A DNA stretch of 64,000 nt from Chelydra serpentina (taxonomy: Eukaryota > Chordata > Testudines > Chelydridae), in contig JBAIAC010000051.1 in assembly GCA_037349315.1 (NCBI GenBank), positions 23,782,001-23,846,000 of the forward strand, in the 5' to 3' direction. A program made the translations under genes and the position numbers. How positions within the stretch are numbered: the first letter of the stretch is position 1; each line of letters begins with the position of its first letter. The notes beneath the pieces are model-generated. The model had not been told where the DNA came from and searched no databases. It saw only the letters and a program-made list of their open reading frames with translations. Shown one piece after another: positions 10,408 to 22,505 of this stretch.

Positions 10408-10915
10408 CCAGCCCTGCTCCCACTGAGGATGTTGGCAAACATTTCCATTGGCTTCCCTGGCAGCAGGCCAGGCCTAAGCTCAGATTTTGATCTCGGTTAC
10501 ACTGAATGATTTCAGTGTTTACACCTGTTGCAAAGGAGCGTACTACCCCTTTAAAGGCAACTGGGCCAGCCTGGGCTGTAATCAAGGAGGTGCCACCCAC
10601 CCTAAGCTGGGCTATATAAACAGATACAGGCAGCTGAGCAAAAGAGAACGGGAGTAGAAGCTCTCTAGGTGGCAGTGGGTAATGGTTATTTCCTCTCAGG
10701 CTCCAGACCAGCCTACTCAGAGGCTCGCTTTCTGGGCTTTAAGTTGTGAAGCAGGGTCCTGAGGTGAGGCCCTTGTGAGCTGTTTATTGTGCTTGCTCCT
10801 GTCCTGAAATCTTATTAAATCTTATTAAACAAGGGATGTGCTGTTTTGTCAGTGTGTGTTGCGGCTCCTGGCTCTGGGCTGTTAAAGTGGACCTACTGCT
10901 GCCCCACACCTGCAG
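10408..10915 (+). mobile_element. possible LTR-like segment with TATA box
   Basis: A ctatataaac TATA-type box lies near 10612-10621, about 200 bp upstream of a duplicated atcttattaaa at 10809-10828 that could supply polyadenylation signals. This spacing resembles the U3-R-U5 layout of an LTR. I could not find TG...CA ends with a duplication, and I have no second copy here to compare. A diverged promoter or chance are alternatives. Confidence 0.35.
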
Positions 10916-10949
10916 CACCATGCCGGGCTGCGAGGGGATAGACAATGCC

Positions 10950-12232
10950 TGCAAGGGTAGTGATCAATGGCTCCATGTCGAGTTGACAGCCAGTATCAAG
11001 CGGAGTGCCCCAGGGGTTGGTCCTGGAGCCGGTTTTGTTGAACATCTTCATTAATGATCTGGATGATGGGATGGATTGCACCCTCAGCAAGTTCACGGAT
11101 GATACTAAGCTGGGGGAGAGGTAGATACACTGGAGGGTAGGAATAGGGTCCAGAGTGACCTAAACAAATTAGAGGATTGGACCAAAAGAAATCTGATGAG
11201 GTTCAACAAGGACAAGTGCAGAGTCCTGCACTTAGGAAGGAAGAATCCCATGCACCGCTACAGGCTGGGGACCGACTGGCTAAGCGCCAGTTATGCAGAA
11301 AAGGCCCTGGGGATTACAATGGACAAGAAGCTGGATATGAGTCAGCAGTGTGCCCTTGTTGCCAAGAAGGCCAGCGGCATATTGGGCTGCATTAGTAGGA
11401 GCAGTGCCAGCAGATCAAGGGAACTGATTATTCCCCTCTATTCAGCACTGATGAGGCAACATCTGGAGTACTGCGTCCAGTTTCCCCCCCTGACTACAGA
11501 AAGGATGTGGACAAATTGAAGAGAGTCCAGCGGAGGGCAACGAAAATGATTACGGGGCTGGGGCACATGACTTGCGAGGAGAGGCTGAGGGAACTGGGCT
11601 TATTTAGGCTGTGTCTACACTGCCACTTTCAGTGCTAAAACTTTAATTGTTCTGGGGTGTGAAAAAACACCCTCCTGAGCGACAAAAGCTTTGGCGCTGA
11701 AATGTGCCAGTATAGAAAGCTACCATCCCTCGTTTGGGGTGGTTATTTTGTATTGCCAGGAGAGCTGTCCCCCAGTGATAAAGCATGACTATACTGCCCA
11801 CGTCACAGCGCTGCCGCGGCCGCACTGTAACTTGGGCAGTGTGGACATACCCTAGGTCTGAAGAAGAGAAGAGTGAACGGTGATTTGATAGCAGCCTTCA
11901 ACTACCTGAAGGGGGGTTCCAAAGAGGATGGAGCTCGGATGTTCTCAGTGGTGGCAGATGACAGGACAAGGAGCAATGATCTCAAGTTGCAGTGGGGGAC
12001 GTCTAGGTTGGATATTAGGAAACACTATTTCACTAGGAGGGTGGTGAAGCACTGGAATGGGTTACCTAGGGAGGTGGTGGAATCTTCATCCTTAGAGGTT
12101 TTTAAGGTCAGGCTTGACAAAGCCCTGGCTGGGATGGTTTAGTTGGGGTTGGTCCTGCTTTGAGCAGGGGGTTGGACTAGATGACCTCCTGGGTCTCTTC
12201 CAACCCTAATCTTCTATGATTCTATGATTTAC
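10950..12232 (+). mobile_element. CR1 LINE, 5'-truncated, interrupted by a MITE
   Basis: This is the 3' part of a CR1 non-LTR retrotransposon. The stretch from about 11036 carries the cttcattaatgatctggatg block of the reverse transcriptase gene. The 11196-11500 frame translates to the conserved region DKCRVLHLGRKNP, and 11873-12142 gives the C-terminal part with [15 protein letters not shown]. The reading frame is broken by indels after about 11490 and by the insertion at 11607-11852. The 3' end shows the CR1 hallmarks gggttggactagatgacctc and the terminal octamer repeat attctatg. It is dead as an element. Confidence 0.95.
11607..11852. mobile_element. 246-bp MITE inserted in CR1, TA duplication
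   Basis: The termini GGCTGTGTCTACACTGCC and GGGCAGTGTGGACATACCC are inverted repeats. The flanking TA at 11605-11606 and 11853-11854 is a target duplication: removing the element and one TA restores the continuous CR1 phrase tatttaggtctgaagaag. The empty site being recoverable makes the limits secure to the base. TA targeting fits a Tc1/mariner-type origin. No coding capacity. Confidence 0.92.
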
Positions 12233-13515
12233 ATGTATGTAACCCAGAGTCAGTCTGCCCCTCGAGGCCCAGTCCTGCATGATGCTAAGAGCCCTTGACT
12301 CCCAGGGGATCAGGGCCCCCCATGCACCTGCAGGGTCAACCCCAAAGTGTGGGACATAAGTGTGTCCGTTGTTGGCTCAGGGTGCAGGCTGGCAGGGATG
12401 CAGTCCTGTTCCCATGGGAGATAGTGGAAGTTTGTCACTGACTTTGAGGGGAGAGATGGGGCCCTTGGTGGGGAAAGAGCAGTATAACGGCAGCATTGTC
12501 CTAGGGGGAGACGTGCTAGGTGACGTGGAGGCAGAGGTGGTGAACAGGAGAAGGCATCCCTTGTGGAATAAAAGAGGTGATCTCGGAACCAGCCCTTCTT
12601 ACCCTGCACTCCTTCCAAGGAGATGCTCTGCCAGAAAAGACACCCCGCCTCCATGCTGGGCTTTGAGCCTTTCACTGTGAGATGCTGAGGCTGCACAGAA
12701 CACACCGAATGGGGATCCAGTCTCTTTACCATTCCAGTGGATTCACCAGAGGCTCCAGGAGCAGGATGGGTACTTGAAAAGAGGCAGCTTACACGTGCCA
12801 GGAGCTACTGTGCTCCTGCAGCTCAGAACACACGTCTGCCCTGCCCCAGTGCTCCTGCACTAGTCCTCACAGTGACGCCCACTGGGAGAGGCTGGGTCTA
12901 GCTTAGCTTTGATTGGCTGCTCCCGCCCCATTTTCAACATTTGGTCTTGAAAACTCAGCTCAGATTAAATTGCAGCAGGGCAGGTCTGTGTCTATGTAGT
13001 TTGCTCTTTCTAATGTGGGCGTGGTATAAGATGCTCTTTGGATGCATAGGAAAGAAGCGAACGGCTGTTCATAGCATGAGCTGGGAGGGCCAGCGGAAGC
13101 AGAAGGGGGCTGATAGTTTTTTTGTGTCCATCTCCCATGCACTCTCTGAGGTGGGGGCATATTTCAGATCCTTTCAGAGCCCCTCCCACTCCTTCCAGGG
13201 CGCTATTCTCCTAGGCAGCAATCTCCTTGCTCTTATTCCCATGAGGCTTCATACGGTGCCATTTATGGGCCTGGGAACTTCACAGGCAAATAAGGAAGGG
13301 GGTCGGTTTCGGCCAAAGTGAGAGTAACTCCACTGAACCGGAGCTGGCTGGGGCCCCGGTGACCTTGCCTTGCGCATGAAGAGTTAGTATTTGTCCAGAG
13401 AACTAGAGCCGTTAGTTTTTTCTAGTGCTCCTGGCCAGGCTGGAACCCTGTAGGTGACGGTCCCAGGAGAGGGAGGCCTGGGGCTGATGGAGAGCATGGG
13501 ATTTGGGGAAGTAGG
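12233..13515. other. background sequence
   Basis: Open frames of 140 aa (minus, 12310-12732) and 126 aa (plus, 12941-13321) show no recognisable domain or splice context. I see no repeat. Confidence 0.5.
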
Positions 13516-13519
13516 ACAG

Positions 13520-13650
13520 TCTATTTAGTCTGTAAGTTCTTTGGGGCAGGGACTGTCTCTCAGTGGGCATCTGTACAGTGCTTCCTACCATGTTTGAGGC
13601 CTCTGGATTGTACCTCACTACAAACAGTGCATAGTAGTGAGGGGGCAAGC
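13520..13650 (+). repeat. ancient repeat tail ('gggcagggactgtct' family)
   Basis: It runs through tctgtaagttctttggggca, gggactgtctctcagtgggc and tgtacagtgcttcctaccat. This is the sense orientation of the motif order seen at 3255 and 24165. Confidence 0.7.
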
Positions 13651-14830
13651 ACAGTCCTGGGGGGAGGTGACAGCGAGCTGACGAGATGGGGTGTGAGGGG
13701 AGGGGGGCGGTGCGCCACAGTTGGGCAATGAGATTCCTCCTTAGAGAGCTGGGGTTTGGGAGCCTCACTCAGGCTGAGCATGTTGCTTCTTGCCTTGGTC
13801 TCAGGCTGTGCCTGTGCACTGGGGCACTTAGAACGCCTCCCCATATTGTGGGGATCTAGCTGCAAATGCTCTCCCAGCGCTTCATAAAACACCAGGGGCA
13901 TGCGGGCCTGGGGAACCTTAGCCTTTGTGATGGAGAACCGAGGAGCTGCTGTGTCAACCAGCCATGCAAGGAAGAAAAGCTCTCCTGCTTCCCATCACTT
14001 CTTGCCGCTTAGGCAGAGCGGGAGGTGGTGAAGAAGGCACTTTGATTCCAAGAGCAAGAACTAAAGCTATGGGGCTAGACACCAGCTGGGAGGCAAAGGG
14101 AAGTGTCAGAAGATGACTGGCCCCTTCAAGGGGCGATGGGCCCTGCCCTACCTGTGGCTCAGTTGGCTCTCCGCCCCAAGTGGGGAAAATCAGTGCTCCA
14201 TAGCAAGAAGGTCATGTGGCTAAATCAGCCCCCACCTGGAGATTAAAGAGAAGCTTCCTGGGAGACAGGAGGAGAGAGATGGGCAGACAGCTTGCAAGGG
14301 GGAAAGACAGAGTTAAAAGGGGCCAGCTCAGAACAGATGAGTGAAGGTCATGGCTAGCCTAAATTCCCCCTCCTAGCCCTTAAAAGGAGGGCTCTGGGAA
14401 ACCAGTGTTGGAATTGAGATGCTAAAGTCTAATTGATCAGCTGTAAGAGACTTAATCAATGAGACCCTCACAGGGGGAGTCTCAGTTTAAAGTATTCTGC
14501 TTGAGAGGGGTGTCCGACAAGAGCTAGCTAGGGGAGTAGAGGGCAGTGCACTGGCCAAGTCATCCCATAAGGGGTATCCTGAGGAGTGGTTGGCTGTCGC
14601 AGGTGGCAATGTTTCCCATTGGACTGGCAGCCCATAGCCCCCCAGGGTAGGTAAATCCCTTCATCCTCCCCAGATGTGAGCAAGCACCTAGTGTGTTTGC
14701 TCACAACACCAAGTGCCTGTGCAGACCTGTTGGAAGTGTGGGCTGTGGGTGAGGGTAGCCTGAGATGCAGTGGGGGGCTGGTCACATGGGGACCCAGTGT
14801 GGGGCAACGATTATAACAATGAATTTGCTA
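13651..14830. other. background sequence
   Basis: No gene recognised. The part at 14090-14520 is purine-rich with several short taaa and agag blocks and might be an old retroelement fragment, but nothing definite can be read. Confidence 0.4.
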
Positions 14831-14837
14831 CCTTAAG

Positions 14838-15010
14838 AAAGGGTGAGAGTTCTGGGGGTGAGAGACGGGGAGACAGACCCTTGCGCATGTGGGGTAGAAG
14901 GGGTCAGGGTGGGGGGTTGTGAGAGAGGGGTGGAGACCACCCTTCTTCATGTGGGGTGGAGGGGGTGTTGGGAATGTGATGGGGGGCAGAGAGGGTCCGG
15001 GGGTGATTGG
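14838..15010 (+). repeat. short decayed G-rich tandem duplication
   Basis: Two units of about 60 bp share ttgtgagagaggggtggaga-like and catgtggggtrgargggg phrases (near 14886 and 14948). A third, worse copy may follow. The open frames on both strands here are by-products. Confidence 0.5.
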
Positions 15011-16740
15011 TGCAGCTACACCTCCCATGCTGGGTCTGTTTTATGACCCCTCTGACTCTTGTTTTCCATTCTCCTCCCCAGCTCGAGGAGAGCAGCTGGC
15101 CCTGTTGTGGCAGCCAGTGCCTCGCTCTCCCCCCTCCGCCCGCACCGGGGACCCCACGCAGTGACCATGTGGACATGCAGAACCTGCAGGCTGTGAATGA
15201 GAGCGGGACCCTTGTGTGAGGTAGGCACCCCCTGCCAAGTCACTCAGGCTGTGAGTGATGCCTGGGATTCCTGTTAGTCGGGGGCACAGCTGGGGAGTGT
15301 GATCCCCAGCACAAACCAAACCAGACACATGGTGCCATTGACCCAGGTATTTCCAGCATCTGGACGGCTTCTCTCCGGGGAAGAGGGTTAAAGTGGTTGC
15401 TGGTTATTCTCCCTTCCCCCACGACTGGAAAGGAACCAGATGCAACCCCCACATGTCATCCTGCTGCTGGCTCTTGTCCTTAGCATTTCTTGGAGTGGTG
15501 AGGGACTGAGCCGGAGCACAGCCCGACCAGCACCCTCAGGGCATTGCCTAGGAAACCGGCAGGCAAAAGCATTGGGTTAAAATGCCGGGAGATGCCAGCT
15601 GAAGTGCTGCTCTGGAGACAAGGGACCTATATAAATAGCTGCTGCACTGGTGGGCAGCGGCGAGGCTGTCCAGGACAGCCCCCAGCAGGGTATGTGGCTT
15701 GGCTACATGAACAAGATGGCTTGCTGGCCGTGGCGGGACGAGGCCTAGAGATCTGCGCTGCGAAGGGTGTGGTGCGCGAGAGGCGGTTGTGCTGGTGCAG
15801 GGCTCTGTGTTCCTGGTGGCTGTGCCCGGGGGGGTGGCCATCCATTTCCTGCTGGAGCAGAGCACAGGGAGCAGCGGGGTCTGTGCTCAGCATGTGGTAG
15901 CATGGCGCCGTTTCTGCTGGTCGCCCGGCTTTCCTGCTCCCACCATGCAGGGTGGAAGCCAGGGGCCTAGAGTTCAAATTCTGCACCTTTGCACACACTG
16001 TTGGCTGCTTACCTAGGTGCCTGCCTTCCCTCTCCCCCCGAATACCTGTGGCCTGCCAAGGGGCTGTGTGAAATCCCAGCCAGGCCATCTCTTCTCCGAG
16101 GGGAGGAGCAGGATGTGTTGCCTTCTCTATATGCACAGACTGCTCTCTGCCGGGCAGGTGGGTCCAGGGTTCTGGAGCACTCTGCCCCACCCATGTTGCT
16201 AAATGGGGTGAGGCCCCTAGTGATGTGGAGGAGGGTCCTGGTATGGAGTGGTTATGAACCACTGTGGTGCCACCATCCGCCAGCAGAGTTGCCCCCTCAG
16301 ATTACCAAACAGAGACGGGTGCTTTAGACCTGTATCTGGGGGACTGAGATGGTGTCTGGGTGTGGGAGATGGATGGTCACAGTGGCCTCCAGTGGGGTTG
16401 TTACGAAAGGCCCCGCAAGCCTGTCTTTCTAATGTTGCAGCCCATTCAGCCTTGTTGCTTGCGTTTTCCTTCGTTTCCCAAGGATCAATTCAATTACTCC
16501 TATAACGTAGAACAAAGCCTGGGGAACTGTACGAGGAAGCCCAGTAACAACATATTATGTCTCGGAGCCTATGAGATCCATACAGAGGCGCAGTGTTACA
16601 TGATGGGATCGATAGGCCTTACAGAGCCTGATAAGGAGCATGCATTAGTCGTGCTTCTCCAAGGGCTAGCAAAGGAAATAAAGGGGAGGAAAAATGACAT
16701 CTACAAAACAGACTGAAAGCCCCCCAAATTAACCTCCTGC
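15011..16740. other. background sequence, GC-rich
   Basis: Several overlapping open frames of up to 211 aa (minus, 15627-16262) exist. The sequence is GC-rich, stop codons are sparse on both strands, and no frame looks like a known protein. I do not call a gene. Confidence 0.45.
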
Positions 16741-16744
16741 CATG

Positions 16745-17045
16745 TGGCAAAACCAGCTCCAGCCAACCCCAAGTATTCCAGAACTCCAAAAATCATGATT
16801 GCCTCAAAAATCATGAGACTTTTAAAAAAACAATATATGGTGGGTTTTTTGTTTGCCTGCATGGTTGCTGTGCCTTCAGGGTGGACGTGAATCACATTTT
16901 CAGGTTTTTCTCTCCAAACACGTGGTCTAGAAACTTACTCTTTTTGATAAAAGCTGAGATTCTCATCTCCGGGGGCTTGAGTTTTAAGATGAGCAGTAAA
17001 AATGACAAGACTTGTGATAAAATCGCGAGAGTTGGCAGCACTGAA
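16745..17045 (-). repeat. old dispersed repeat with 'aaaaatcatgag' phrases
   Basis: It contains aaaaatcatgattgcc, aaaaatcatgagactttta, an inner ctgagattctcatctcc, and ends gcgagagttggcagcactg. The right end inverts to CAGTGCTGCCAACTCTCGC, which resembles hAT termini. The left end is not clear and no TSD is visible. I recognise the phrase set as a widespread amniote repeat but cannot name it. Confidence 0.5.
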
Positions 17046-17294
17046 CAAGACTCTGCCTTGTATGCAGGTGAGATGCCCAATTACTTCATCCCAAAAAGCA
17101 GAGAACACTTTAGATCTGCATCCTTGACGACAAATTGCTTTTTCAGCAGTTATAACCTCTCATCACATTTTCCTGAGCTATCACTGCAGGAGAATCTGTG
17201 GCATTTTGGACAGAATTACTTTTTTTTGCCCACTGCCTGTGCCAGTAAAAGGACTTATTTGTAGTCCCACAGTGTCATTTAAAATGATTAACAG

Positions 17295-17311
17295 GGTGTG
17301 TGTGTGTGTGT
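17295..17311 (+). repeat. (TG)n microsatellite
   Basis: A short run of about eight tg dinucleotides. Confidence 0.9.
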
Positions 17312-20300
17312 CTTTTATAGCAAGTGTAGTGTTAATGTATGGATTGTTCCTTTTTCTTTTTTTGCCTGCCAACAGTGACATTGAAAGTGCTGGAAGGTCC
17401 TTTGGAAAGATTCTTTTATGTGGCTGAGGGAGATGGGTCCCAAAGAAGCAGGGAGTTTTGGGTGTATGTGACTAAGGAACCGGGCCTAAGCACCATCACA
17501 AATCTCGCCATCTTCTGCTCCGAGGTCCAGGCCTGCTTAATCCAGAGTAATGTGGACCAAAACCCCAAAACCCCCTGCCAAACCAGTCCTCCAATGGGGA
17601 GAGGACGCGAAAGAATGAACGACATGCGACCAATATTAGTCCCATTGCTTAATGCACTGCCTGAAGGAGCTCAGATAAGGTGGTATTGAGAGTGGATAAG
17701 AACCCGTGTAGAATAGAATAGCAACAGTCTAACTGTGACATCAGCAACAAAATGGATGAGACCAAATTCAGGGTGTGACTGGGAGGACTCAAACTCTTGT
17801 CTGTCCCCAAGTCTTGCTTGAGCCTGCTTCCTGTTTGATACTGTGCAGGCCCTGATGGTGCTGTGCCACATTCGTCATGCTTTCCGTAGTCCAAGAGCAA
17901 AAGCTGTCTCTTCAGTTGAAAATGACTTTTATTTTAAACGAAGGGAAATCCACAAGAAAGAACAAAAGCCAAGTCTCCATAAGAGAGAACACAGTGTGCT
18001 GCTCTCCTCTGGAACAGGCTGCAACAGCAGTGAGAAAGTGGTGGCTGTCCCTACAGGCTGGGCAAGAAATGTAAAGCACAATGGGGCGGGGGACACTGCT
18101 GACTGTTGCAGATCTGGAACAAGGGGACGGGGGAGGGGGGATGTTACCTGGGAATATCCATTAGCTGACTGGGAGACTGCAGGGTAGTTCATGGATGTTC
18201 GTCACAGTACAGGGGCTTGAACATGAGTCTGAGGACAGAGATGAGGGAAAGAAAATATGAGGGGGTAGGGGAACAACCAGGTTTTCCTCCCAGGGTTTTT
18301 AATTCTACCCAGTGGCTTGGAATTGTCTGGTACCTGCTGGTACCTTTAGAATGGGAACAAAATGCAGGTACTATGGGACAGGGAGGCTCTTTGCAAGCTA
18401 CCCTAGTTACCGACCTCAGCATGCAGCCTAATGGTTGGAGAGTGGAGATCACAGGCCCTGCAGGGGGTTGGGGTGACTCTCAGTGAAGCATCTGCTTGCG
18501 GATAGTCTCAGTCTTCTCCCCCTCCCCCCTGTAATCACACATACGTCTCTTCCCCTTAATTGCAGTTGCTTGATTTGTCTCTGGCTTTTTTTATTTATTT
18601 ATTTAGTTGACACATATTTGGTTCAAAGCGTTTAATTATCCTCTCAGGACGTGTTTCATTTATTCATTAACGCAGAAATTGGAGCTGTCGCTTTTACTTT
18701 ATTTTACTATATTTTTCGCCTTTTAAAAAAACTTCAGCAAATATATCTGTTTGACCAGCCCCTCCTCCCCCCATTCACAGCCTCCCCGAGTCGTCCTCTG
18801 TCTAGCTGCCCTACCGCCCCGGGAGATGAAGTCTCACTGGTGGGGTCAGGGGGTGGCTCTTTTTTTTTTTTTTGGCTGGCAGAGACCCTTGCAAAGTGGA
18901 AGGTGAATCATCTCCCTAGTTCACGCCAAGCCCCCACGCCGCTGACTTGAGAGCCGCGAGCTGCATGGAAACCAGGAGCCAGGTGCCAAATGTCCTGGCA
19001 TGAGGCTCGCGGCCTTGAGAGAGAGCCAGAGCTGCCCACTGGCTCTTGCGGACAAAGCCAGCATGGAGGATGCTGCCTCCCTTTCACCCTGCAATGCCAC
19101 ATGACAGCAGGTATCTAACGGAGGTGGTGGGGGAATAAAGCCACGTTCCTGGTCACCTTCTGTTCTTGCGTGACTCACTGGACAGCTGCAACCAGCAGAG
19201 GGAAGCAAAGGGGAAGCAGCTGGGGGCGGGCGGGGGACAGGGAAACTAAGAGAGCACGGCACTCACAGGGCTTGATCTATCCCCCAACTCTGAGCTGCCA
19301 CCCAACCTGCGACTCTGCCACCTTCCCCCACCTCTGATCTGCAACCTCATTGACTTCAGGGGAGCTGCTCCCTGCATGAAAGGGGGGCTAGCGGAGAAGG
19401 GCAGACAGAAGACCTTCCTCCCCTGCAGTAACCAGCCAGCACCCTGCCCCTTCCCAGCATGACTGACCCTAGAGAGAGGCTCACACCGGAGAGCTAGGGA
19501 TTAGGAGCAGAACTGGTCCAGAGATCCCCAGGCCCGCTCCTGAGAGCCGCTCCCCTGGAGATTGATGGCTCTCTCTCTGCAGCGGCTGCTGATTAGTAAA
19601 CACTCTCCCCAGAGCTGCATGCATTCCTGCTGACATCATCAATCCCACTGGCGCGCCGACGGAGAAGAAAACAAAAAGAGCCAGCCCATAGGGTGCACCG
19701 AACAGAGCTGGGCAAACGAACAGGATTGACCTGGGAACACAGCTGTGTGGTCAGCTCTAGGAAATAGAGCCCACGAGTCTGGTTACCCCTCCCTCTCTTC
19801 TCATGAGTAGGCGCCACAGGGGAAGACCTTTCTCCCAGGACTTTAGGTGACTACTACAATGTGGGGCTTAAAAGAACAGCAGAGAGGCAAACCTGGGCTC
19901 CTAAGTCCCTGCGCACTGGTTCTGTGGTTCTTGTGAATGGCAGAAGAGATGTAGGAGCTGGGAGTGGTCCGTTTTGGTCTTTCCTGGCCCCAGGCCTTCC
20001 TGCTACATGTACAGATACATACAGGCTTCTCTCTCTTCTTCCAAGCACTGGGCTTGATTCTCCATTACAGCAAGGCTCTGATACTGCTCTGGCAGCCTAA
20101 AGGGGCTTTGAAACGGGCAGAAATGCCCTCCTAAGAGTAACCCCTGTGCAGCTAGCCCTGCTGTCAGCCCAAACGTAAGGGGTGGATTAGAGGCATGTAA
20201 TATGCTGAACTGGAGCTTTCCTCTGCTTCTCAGGGCGCAGAGGGGGCCAGGCGAAGTAATATGTAGGTTACGGCAGCCCTGAGGCTGCTGTAACTTTTGG

Positions 20301-20824
20301 TAGGAGCCAGGACAGCCCCTAGGCAGCCCCAGACAATAGGGCGTGCACAGAGGGTGTAAAGCCACCTCCGCCTGCCTGCTCCATCCGTAGTCATAGGAAC
20401 AGAGTGACGGAGGCTGGTTGTCAATGGGAAATTGGCAGCCTCCCTTAGGCGCTCTCTGCGTAGCGTTCCCTCGGTCACAGCACAGCTCCCCCTTTAGTGG
20501 CTCAGCTCCGTGAGTGGTGAAGTGATGGCACAGGTGCCCGCAAGGAGGGCTAGGTGCTGACGGGGGCTCCCTGATTGCCAGCACCCCCTGTGCTGGTAGG
20601 TGCTTGGGAGTCACTGATCTGTGGCTGGACGGTGGGCAGGTGGCCATATGGATACAGTTTTGTGGTGAGCCCTAATGTGGCTGCACAGGAGGGAAGTGGG
20701 GGATAAAGCGTGTTCCTCTCCCCAGTTGCGGCTGTGCAGATGGCAGCTGGGGCTCCAGGAGGGGTTTGGGAGGAGGAGGAGTTGGGCACCTGATACTCAC
20801 CTCCACCAAGGAACTGGGCAGAGC
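17312..20824. other. background sequence with a possible conserved AT-rich block
   Basis: There is no gene or mobile element I can support across 3.5 kb. The block 18570-18760 is AT-rich, low in CpG and lacks repeat character; it resembles conserved non-coding sequence in texture only. A poly-T run lies at 18860-18873. A 214-aa minus-strand frame at 20003-20647 has no recognisable domain. Confidence 0.45.
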
Positions 20825-21564
20825 TAAGAGTTGCCAACTTTTTAATCGCACAAAACCAAACACCCCTGCCCCGCCCCTTCCCTGAGGCCCTGCCCCTTCC
20901 CTTAGGCCCCGCCCCACTCACTCCATCCCCACTCCCTCTGTCGCTCACTCTCCCGCACCCTCACTCACTTTCACTGGGCTGGGGTAGGGGGTTGGGGTAC
21001 AGGAGGGGTGAGGGCTCTGTCTAGGGGTGTAGGCTCTGGGGTGCGGCCAGGGATGAGGGGCTTGGGGTGCGGGAGAGGGCTCTGGGCTGGGGAGGGGGTT
21101 GAGGTGTGAAAGGGTATGGGCTGGGGGGGTGTGGGCTCCAGCTGTGGGTGCAGGCTCTGGGGTGGGGCCAGGGATGAGGCGTTTGGGGTGCAGGAGGGGG
21201 CTGGGCAGGGTGTTGGGGGTGCAGGCTCTGGGAGGGAGTTTGGGTGTGGGAGGGGACTCTGGGCTGGGGCAGTGGGTTGGGGTGCGGGAGACAGTTCCTG
21301 ACCAATCGGAGCTGCAGAGCCGGCCCTCAGGGTAGGGGCTGTGTGCAGAGCCTCCCTGGCTGCCCATGTATCTAGGGGCTGCGGGGACCTGGCGGCCACT
21401 TCTGGGAGCCGCGCAGAGCTAGGGCAGGCAGTTGCCTTTGCCCTGGGCCCCCACTGCACCACCTACTGGACTTTTAACTTCTTGGTCGGCTGTGCCAACC
21501 GGCGCCACTAGGGTCCCTTTTCGACCAGGGGTTCTGGTCAAAAACCAGACGCCTGGCAACTCTA
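20825..21564. mobile_element. 740-bp non-autonomous hAT-like element, TAGAGTTGCCA family
   Basis: The termini TAAGAGTTGCCA and TGGCAACTCTA are inverted repeats with one indel. The exact 8-bp TSD GGCAGAGC lies at 20817-20824 and 21565-21572. The interior holds a cccctgccccgccccttccc block and a long purine-rich stretch (about 20970-21300) of degenerate ggggtgcgggagagggctctggg units. Near the right end ccaggggttctggtcaaa gives a second short hairpin. No transposase frame is present; the open frames of up to 163 aa on the minus strand come from the low-complexity interior. Confidence 0.93.
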
Positions 21565-21745
21565 GGCAGAGCAAGGGATGGTGTTACCCCTCCCCCCATG
21601 CCCCAACCACCAGAGATCTCCTGGCATGAGTGGGGAGCAAGCCGCATTCTAATTAGGGAAGACGTAACTAACTGCACCCTGGAGCAGGGCGGGGTCAGGG
21701 CTCTGCGGCTCCTCTTGCTTGGCCAGAGGCTGCCGCCAGGCTCTT

Positions 21746-21832
21746 GGGCCCGGATCCTCAGAGGTATTTTGGTAGCTGTTTCCTATTGATGTCAGTGGGA
21801 GATAGGCACCTAAGTATGTTGAGGCTCAGGGC
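21746..21832. repeat. palindromic repeat, family B copy
   Basis: It has ggatcctcagaggtattttg on the left, a cctattgatgtcagtggg centre, and ataggcacctaagtatgttg on the right. Confidence 0.7.
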
Positions 21833-22264
21833 CGCCTCACGCAGGCACTACGCCGAGTGAGTGTCAATCATGCACTTGCTGAGTTAATAATGAAGCGGCA
21901 CAGAGAGAGACAGAGGCTAAGGGATACCGGCCAGGGCGATGAGAGATCTGTTTGGAAATGAGGAGAGGTGAGGCAGGGAGCGCTGGCGGGCCTGCGGAGG
22001 AGGAGAAGGCTCTCATGCCAGAAGTGATGAGGTGTTTGCAGAGGGATAGAGGAGCAGCCAGAGATAGGGCACAGAGCGGGAGGCAGGGGCCGCAATGAGC
22101 TATTGGTCCCGTTTCCTCTCCTTGGCGTTTCTGCTGTGGGCTCCCTGCAAGCTGCTCCAGAGAGAAAAGGCTTTGCAGCCCTGTCTGGCATCATGCTCCA
22201 ACAGTCCCAGGTCTCTCTCCCCTGAGCGAGGGTAGCCAGGCACACCAAATCTGGGGTGGAGGCC
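21833..22264. other. background sequence
   Basis: Nothing recognised. A 173-aa minus-strand frame (21868-22389) overlaps the following MIR and is not a gene candidate. Confidence 0.5.
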
Positions 22265-22505
22265 AGATAATGATAGTGTGTATATACCAAGCACCTTTCA
22301 TTGGCGGGGCTGAAGACATGCGACAAATGTGGGTAAATTGTCTCAGTCCTGTGGAGAAACTGAGGCCCTGTTAGACACCTGCACATCACACCGAACTGAA
22401 TGTGTAAGGGACTTGCCCAAGGTGTCGCGCTGAGCTAGTGAGAGAGCCTTGATTAAAACCCGGGTTTCCTGCCGCCAAGCCAGGTGCTCTCACCACCAGA
22501 CCATG
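22265..22505 (-). mobile_element. MIR/CORE-SINE, near full length
   Basis: In plus-strand order it shows accaagcacctttcattgg, gtggagaaactgaggccctg, acttgcccaaggtgtcgc and cccgggtttcctgccgccaa, then a tRNA-like end gtgctctcaccaccagacca. This is the full inverse order of a MIR, from 3' end to tRNA-derived head. Confidence 0.88.

Noticed and set aside
11196..12142. A working reverse transcriptase gene
   Set aside because: The CR1 frame is 5' truncated, shifted after about 11490 and interrupted by a MITE.
15627..16262. 211-aa minus-strand frame overlapping plus-strand frames
   Set aside because: Frames overlap on both strands in GC-rich sequence; composition explains them.
20003..20647. 214-aa minus-strand frame
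   Set aside because: No domain, no splice context and no similarity I recognise.
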